Origin: Stephanodiscus triporus
Lineage: Eukaryota; Bacillariophyta; Thalassiosirophyceae; Thalassiosirales; Thalassiosiraceae
Length of the DNA stretch: 10,027 bases
Assembly (NCBI GenBank): GCA_036939755.1
Contig: JALLAZ010001148.1
Location: 1-10,027 of the forward strand
Direction: 5' to 3'
Shown here: positions 6,944 to 10,027 of the stretch, piece by piece
Position numbering within the stretch: position 1 is the first letter of the stretch
Layout: every line of letters begins with the position of its first letter
Position numbers and translations under genes: made by a program
Notes under the pieces: generated by a model
Database searches by the model: none
Seen by the model: only the letters and a program-made list of their open reading frames with translations
Told to the model about the DNA's origin: nothing

Positions 6944-8494
6944 ATGACGCCGACGTCGACCCAAGTCCTAGGAGGCGCCGCCGCCGCCGCGGACGTTGGC
7001 AAGGCGACGACCGCAGTGGAAGAGGACGAAGTCGACGGACACGAGTGGATACTGGACGCGTACCGCTCGCTCGAGCCGGGGGTGAGGATGTTTACAAATC
7101 TTCTTCTTTCTTCTTTGTTTTCGTGTCCTTTTCCAGAATGTTATTACGCCGATACTATCGAATAATTATATACATCGTATCGTCGATCGTCGCCTCAAAC
7201 TGACGATCGAAATAATTCACGTCCGTCGTCGTTTTCGTCAAGCGTATGCTCATGATACTCATATTATTATTATGTACGATCGTCTTGTCTTATATTGTAT
7301 CCGACGAAAATTATAAACAAAAACAAACAAACAAAGAACTACCTCCGCGAATTCACGAATAGGAACGTCCGTCCCGACGGCCGGACCTTCTCCTCTTGTC
7401 GTCCGGTCTCGGTCCTGAGATCGGTCCTCGTTCGCAACTCCCGAGGATCGGCATCGATCACCCTCGGCGGCGGCGGCGGAGGCGGAGGCGGAGGGGGGCC
7501 GTCGTCGTCGTCGTCGTCGTCATCGTCGATCACGCGAGTCGTCGGGGCATGCACCCTCCTCGTGGGACGTCCGGGACCGTCGACTCCCGATCACGGCGAC
7601 GTCGACGTCGTCTTGTCGGCGAGTCCACTTTCCGGTCCCGGATACGACGTCCTCGGACGGAGGGCGGGGGGGATCGGATCGTCCGTCGTCGTGCCCGTCG
7701 GCGTCGCCGGAGGCGACGACGACAACGACAACGACAACGACGTCGTCGTCGCGTTCGATCGTCGTCGTCGCGTCGCGATGATGCCGATCGTGCCTCGACG
7801 CGACGAATGCGACGACGACGACGACTGCCATCATTGTACGATGCCGACGGACGTCAGGGAGATCGAATCGTGGATCAGGAGGACGCTGCGCTCGTCCGGG
7901 TATATCGATCCGTCGGAATTGGCCATAGAGGGGGGGAATTCGGCGTGGAGGGTGCGCGTGTCCCTGCACCTGATCGAGGACGGGGGGAACGCGTTCGATG
8001 CCGCGTTGATTTGCGCGTGCGCGGCCATCGCGGACCTCAGGTTGCCGACGGTGACGGTCGACGGGGGCGGGAACGTGACGATCGTCGACGACGACCACGA
8101 CCACGACCACGACCACGACGGAGATGGGAAGGCGGGACGACGGCCCGGGAGGAGGGACGGGCGGAAGATGGGCGGGAGGTCGCTCACGCTCGGTCCGGTG
8201 CCTGTGCCCCTGACCGTCGCGATCCTACCCCGGCGGCGGTCTGGGGGCAAGAGGGACGAAAACGACGTCGGAGGACCAGTCCTGCTAGCGGATCCGACGG
8301 CACTCGAGGAGGACGCGTCGGGAGGTAACGCGATCACGATCGTTTGCAACTCCGGGGGGATGATCGTTGGATTGCACAAGGGCGGGGGCGGACGTCGATG
8401 TCACGTGTCGACGAGGCAGATGACGGCGATCGCGTCCATGGGCCTCGGCAGGGCGAGGGAATTGGAGGGGTCGATCCTAGGCGAGAGGATATGA
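6944..8494 (+). CDS. RRP43: Exosome complex core subunit RRP43 (EXOSC8-like), two exons
   Basis: This is an RNase PH-fold ring subunit of the nuclear and cytoplasmic RNA exosome, which degrades and processes RNA 3' to 5'. This subunit type is structural, not catalytic. The exons are 6944-7081 and 7337-8494, giving 431 residues. An in-frame TAG at 6938-6940 makes the ATG the first possible one. The junction gives LEPG|NYLREFTNRNVRPDGR, which is collinear without gaps with the EXOSC8 start (EP-x-x-Y-x-R-x-F then RPDGR). Further matches are SGSASITLG-like RGSASITLG, the helix and strand IDPSELAIEGGNSAWRVRVS, HLIEDGGNAFDAALICACAA, LRLPTVTV, LLADPTALEED (from about residue 362), ITIVCNSGG and GLHKGGG. 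It is about 150 residues longer than animal EXOSC8. The excess is an 11-Gly/9-Ser insert after ITLG, an Asp/Asn-rich insert, and an HD-repeat insert after TIVDDD. RRP42 and RRP45 are alternatives, but the EP-Y-R-F-RPDGR start and DPTxxEE favour RRP43. Confidence 0.85.
7082..7336 (+). other. Intron of RRP43
   Basis: The donor is GTGAGG after base 7081 and the acceptor is AAAG before 7337 (255 bases, phase 0). The join is supported by collinearity with the EXOSC8 N-terminus. The acceptor follows an AAAC-repeat rather than a pyrimidine tract. A much stronger-looking acceptor (long TTC-rich tract ending TTTTCCAG at 7136) lies early in the intron but would lead to a TAA at 7314-7316. Confidence 0.85.
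7183..7210. repeat. Perfect 9-bp inverted repeat in the RRP43 intron
   Basis: TCGATCGTC at 7183-7191 is mirrored by GACGATCGA at 7202-7210, with a 10-base loop. The pre-mRNA could form a stable hairpin between the early decoy acceptor and the used acceptor. Confidence 0.7.
8088..8120 (+). repeat. (GACCAC)n hexamer repeat in RRP43
   Basis: Repeated GACCAC units encode alternating His and Asp (DDDHDHDHDHD). The tract sits in a loop-like insert after the strand VTIV and before the conserved C-terminal region. Confidence 0.85.
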
Positions 8495-8743
8495 CGGCGT
8501 GGCGTCACGTAAAAACAAAAAAGGATAAACATTTAAATATTCCCACCATGACACAAATTGTATCATAATGGTTTTGCACGATGTAGAGTTTGCTGGCTCA
8601 TTTGTATCTTATCACACCTTATGTGTGCATGAACTCAACAGATCTTGCAAATACTCTCGTACTGTGATATTTCTCCGGATCCACTCGTGAAGTGTCATTC
8701 TGCTTGCTACATACATCCAGGGCCAATGTTTATATAATAATCT

Positions 8744-8783
8744 TGGATCATTATTGGATGTTATCTCAAATTTGAATGATCCA
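8744..8783. repeat. Inverted repeat, 9-bp arms
   Basis: TGGATCATT (8744-8752) and AATGATCCA (8775-8783) are perfect reverse complements with a 22-base spacer. Confidence 0.75.
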
Positions 8784-8974
8784 GTGCCACCAATTTTTGG
8801 AGGGGTCTCCAAATCAAATATTTACAACTTGTTCTTTCTCAAATTTAGTTGAATTTTTTGCCTGACCAAAGTTTATTGCTTTTGTTATTGCAACCTGTTC
8901 ATATAAATAAAACTTTTCTCCTATCTCAGCAAATTAATTTTTATATTCTTGGGCCCGTCCAATATTGAGGTGTG

Positions 8975-9002
8975 AGGTATTATTTGTAGATAATACCTTT
9001 TT
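8975..9002. repeat. Hairpin with 9-bp stem followed by a T run
   Basis: AGGTATTAT (8975-8983) pairs perfectly with ATAATACCT (8990-8998) across a 6-base loop, and a run of T follows. It looks like a terminator-type hairpin, but that role is not established for nuclear DNA. Confidence 0.7.
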
Positions 9003-9008
9003 CGCAAG

Positions 9009-9022
9009 TTAGTATATACTAA
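9009..9022. repeat. Perfect 14-bp palindrome
   Basis: TTAGTATATACTAA is its own reverse complement. It lies between two hairpins in the AT-rich region. Confidence 0.75.
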
Positions 9023-9055
9023 ACTTATGTCATATTATGTCACCTGCCACTGCTC

Positions 9056-9085
9056 TCACCACCATATGTGATGGTAGTGATTTTT
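9056..9085. repeat. Hairpin with 10-bp imperfect stem followed by a T run
   Basis: TCACCACCAT (9056-9065) pairs with ATGGTAGTGA (9071-9080) with 9 of 10 matches and a 5-base loop, then TTTTT. Confidence 0.65.
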
Positions 9086-9393
9086 ATGTCTTGCGAGGTT
9101 TCAACAGTGGAGTTTTTTGTCCCTGACACAACCAAAATACCCATTTGCCTAATTCCTTTTTTGCCAATATCTGTCCTCTCAGCTAGTTGAAAGTGAAAAC
9201 ATCAAAACAATATAGCTGCACTCCTCTCTGTCTCCAGCTACAAGGAATTCTGCTGATCCAGTTTGTAATGAATCTCAGCGCATCGGTGCATTTTGTGCTC
9301 CAATGCAACACTTGGCATCCAGCAGCTTTCAATGAAGCCCTAAAGAATCAGGCGATTCACACCGCATCTTTATCAAAATCGAAAGGATGGACT

Positions 9394-9439
9394 GGACAAT
9401 CCGAAAGACCAAAGAACAGGCTGGACAGTTCTTTTGTCC
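9394..9439. repeat. Imperfect hairpin
   Basis: AAAGAAC (9411-9417) pairs with GTTCTTT (9428-9434) across a 10-base loop, and the outer GGACAA (9394-9399) is complementary to the TTGTCC that ends at 9439. The two paired segments share a T, so the outer stem forms only with a small bulge. Confidence 0.5.
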
Positions 9440-9656
9440 ATGCTGTACTAAACCTTTTGTTGAACATCCGCAGCTACTAGCCATCCAACACAAAGCAACA
9501 TCATCTGTTCGTCTGTCTTAACCTATTTTGGTTCGGACGGAAACGAAATTGTACCTTTCATGTAGGTAGGTATCTCGCCGTGTTGATTTTCTATTTCTAT
9601 GTAGGAATTAATATTAAAACACAACACACAACACAAAAACACCACACATCCCCACC

Positions 9657-9701
9657 ATGGTGAGCTTCCGCCGCCTCCAGCAGCGCAAATTTTACAGTTA
9701 G
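9657..9701 (+). other. Minimal ORF, possible upstream ORF of the right-edge gene
   Basis: An ATG in good context (CCCACCATGG) opens a 14-codon frame, MVSFRRLQQRKFYS, ending at TAG 9699-9701. It would be an upstream ORF if the transcript of the 9911 gene starts near 9600-9650. No transcript evidence is available. Confidence 0.25.
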
Positions 9702-9910
9702 ACCTGATCCGGCGCAAACGGATGCGGGCGAGGGGTTAGGGGAAGGGGCAGTAGAGGTGATTCAATGGAATCGATAATTTAGCTAGAGTATAACATGTGG
9801 CGGTATGAATGTAAAATGACAGAAATTCTTGCTCGTCGTAGGTAGTTAGGTCTAAAATAATCAAGTATGTAAGTCTACGTGGGAATGAAAAAATCACAAC
9901 CATCACAACC

Positions 9911-10027
9911 ATGGCCACCGTCGGCGGAAATGGTCCACTAGAGCCTCTCAGGATGCCCTATGTCATTGGCGCGCAAGATTGGCTCTTGAGTGGGACTCTA
10001 GGGGCCCATTTCCGCCAGCGGCGATCA
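9911..10027 (+). CDS. Possible 5' end of an unidentified gene (partial)
   Basis: The ATG at 9911 sits in strong context (ACAACCATGGCC) after two copies of ATCACAACC. It is the first ATG in a frame that has been open since a TAG at 9839-9841. The 39 codons to the window end have no stop and begin MATVGGNGPLEPLRMPYVIG, followed by AQDWLLSGTLGAHFRQRRS. No family was recognised. An inverted repeat spans most of it, so it could equally be part of a repetitive element. Confidence 0.35.
   Translation, partial: MATVGGNGPLEPLRMPYVIGAQDWLLSGTLGAHFRQRRS
9923..10016. repeat. Inverted repeat with 21-bp arms (19/21 identical)
   Basis: The left arm, 9923-9943 (starting GGCGGAAATGG, ending CTAGAG), is matched in reverse complement by 9996-10016 with two mismatches and a 52-base spacer. 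Similarity continues weakly for about seven bases outward on both sides. It could be a small foldback element, the termini of a miniature transposon, or a regulatory hairpin. Confidence 0.75.

Larger units (their letters stand above)
8495..9910. other. AT-richer intergenic region without a convincing gene
   Basis: Composition drops sharply from the GC-rich RRP43 exon to an AT-rich stretch just after its stop. Open frames here are short and begin with TTG rather than ATG, for example 9187-9480 plus and 8612-8812 minus. The minus frame looks somewhat protein-like (KHWPWMYVASRMTLHEWIRR) but matches nothing I know. The region contains several hairpins and palindromes, an ACA-rich tract at about 9613-9650 and, near the right end, a 14-codon minimal ORF starting in good context at 9657. 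No RNA gene was recognised. Confidence 0.6.

Noticed and set aside
6682..7002. Extension of the aminopeptidase frame upstream to 7002
   Set aside because: The first codon there is TTG. The only far-upstream ATG (6943-6945) overlaps the RRP43 start codon and would leave no promoter. The translated GGAA repeat (SFLPSFLPSFLP) looks non-coding.
7082..7336. Intron-encoded C/D-box snoRNA in RRP43
   Set aside because: A CTGA occurs at 7199-7202 but no matching C box (RTGATGA) with a terminal stem was found.
7396..8328. Plus-strand Arg-rich frame of 310 codons overlapping RRP43
   Set aside because: It is a frame-shifted reading of the RRP43 exon made of poly-Arg; the conserved RNase PH motifs are in the other frame.
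8975..9002. Bacterial-type intrinsic terminator
   Set aside because: The hairpin plus T run fits in form, but the window is eukaryotic (spliced genes) and no upstream gene ends there, so it is listed only as a repeat.
9187..9480. Plus-strand frame of 97 codons in the AT-rich region
   Set aside because: It begins with TTG, has no ATG near its start, and shows no recognisable domain or upstream signals.
9400..9480. Minus-strand Cys-containing peptide (CGCSTKG...CPAC) resembling transposon-type CXC motifs
   Set aside because: The cysteine spacing does not fit a known CXC or zinc-finger pattern and the frame is short.
9731..9748. Telomere-like GGGGTTAGGGG
   Set aside because: There is a single occurrence with no tandem array, so chance is sufficient.

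Overview
The window looks like nuclear DNA of a eukaryotic microalga, most probably a centric (Thalassiosira-like) diatom. This is an inference from four things. There are short spliceosomal introns, and all three well-supported ones start with GTGAG. There is a BspA-type leucine-rich-repeat gene of the style abundant in diatoms. Two conserved eukaryotic housekeeping genes are present (M18 aspartyl aminopeptidase and exosome subunit RRP43). Coding regions carry many GTC/GAC-type trinucleotide expansions that encode runs of Asp, Ser, Gly and Thr. The organism was not identified by any search.

Layout: (1) 1-261, probable 3' end of a plus-strand gene entering from the left. (2) 341-1465, a plus-strand BspA-like LRR gene with a TATAAATA box, built of 138-bp tandem repeats and broken by two frame-disrupting deletions, so probably a recent pseudogene. 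(3) 1466-1992, intergenic. (4) 1993-3789, a plus-strand intronless 598-residue protein of unknown function, low in complexity and carrying a duplicated module of about 70 residues. (5) 4065-6597 (minus, three exons), an M18 aspartyl aminopeptidase with all expected zinc ligands, converging on the previous gene. (6) 6598-6943, a divergent promoter region with a GGAA tetranucleotide repeat. (7) 6944-8494 (plus, two exons), exosome core subunit RRP43/EXOSC8. (8) 8495-9910, an AT-richer stretch with several hairpins and palindromes and no convincing gene. (9) 9911-10027, the start of an open frame running off the right edge, which contains a 21-bp inverted repeat (19/21 identical).

The genes do not form an operon or an obvious pathway. 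The only structural link is the head-to-head aminopeptidase/RRP43 pair, which may share a bidirectional promoter. Both of its proteins are enlarged by low-complexity inserts compared with their families, and two of its three introns have 3' splice sites with unusual upstream sequence. I found no rRNA, tRNA or CRISPR, and no intact transposon or convincing new multi-gene system. The most unusual items are the orphan duplicated-module protein, the RRP43 intron with a strong decoy acceptor, and the inverted repeat at the right edge.
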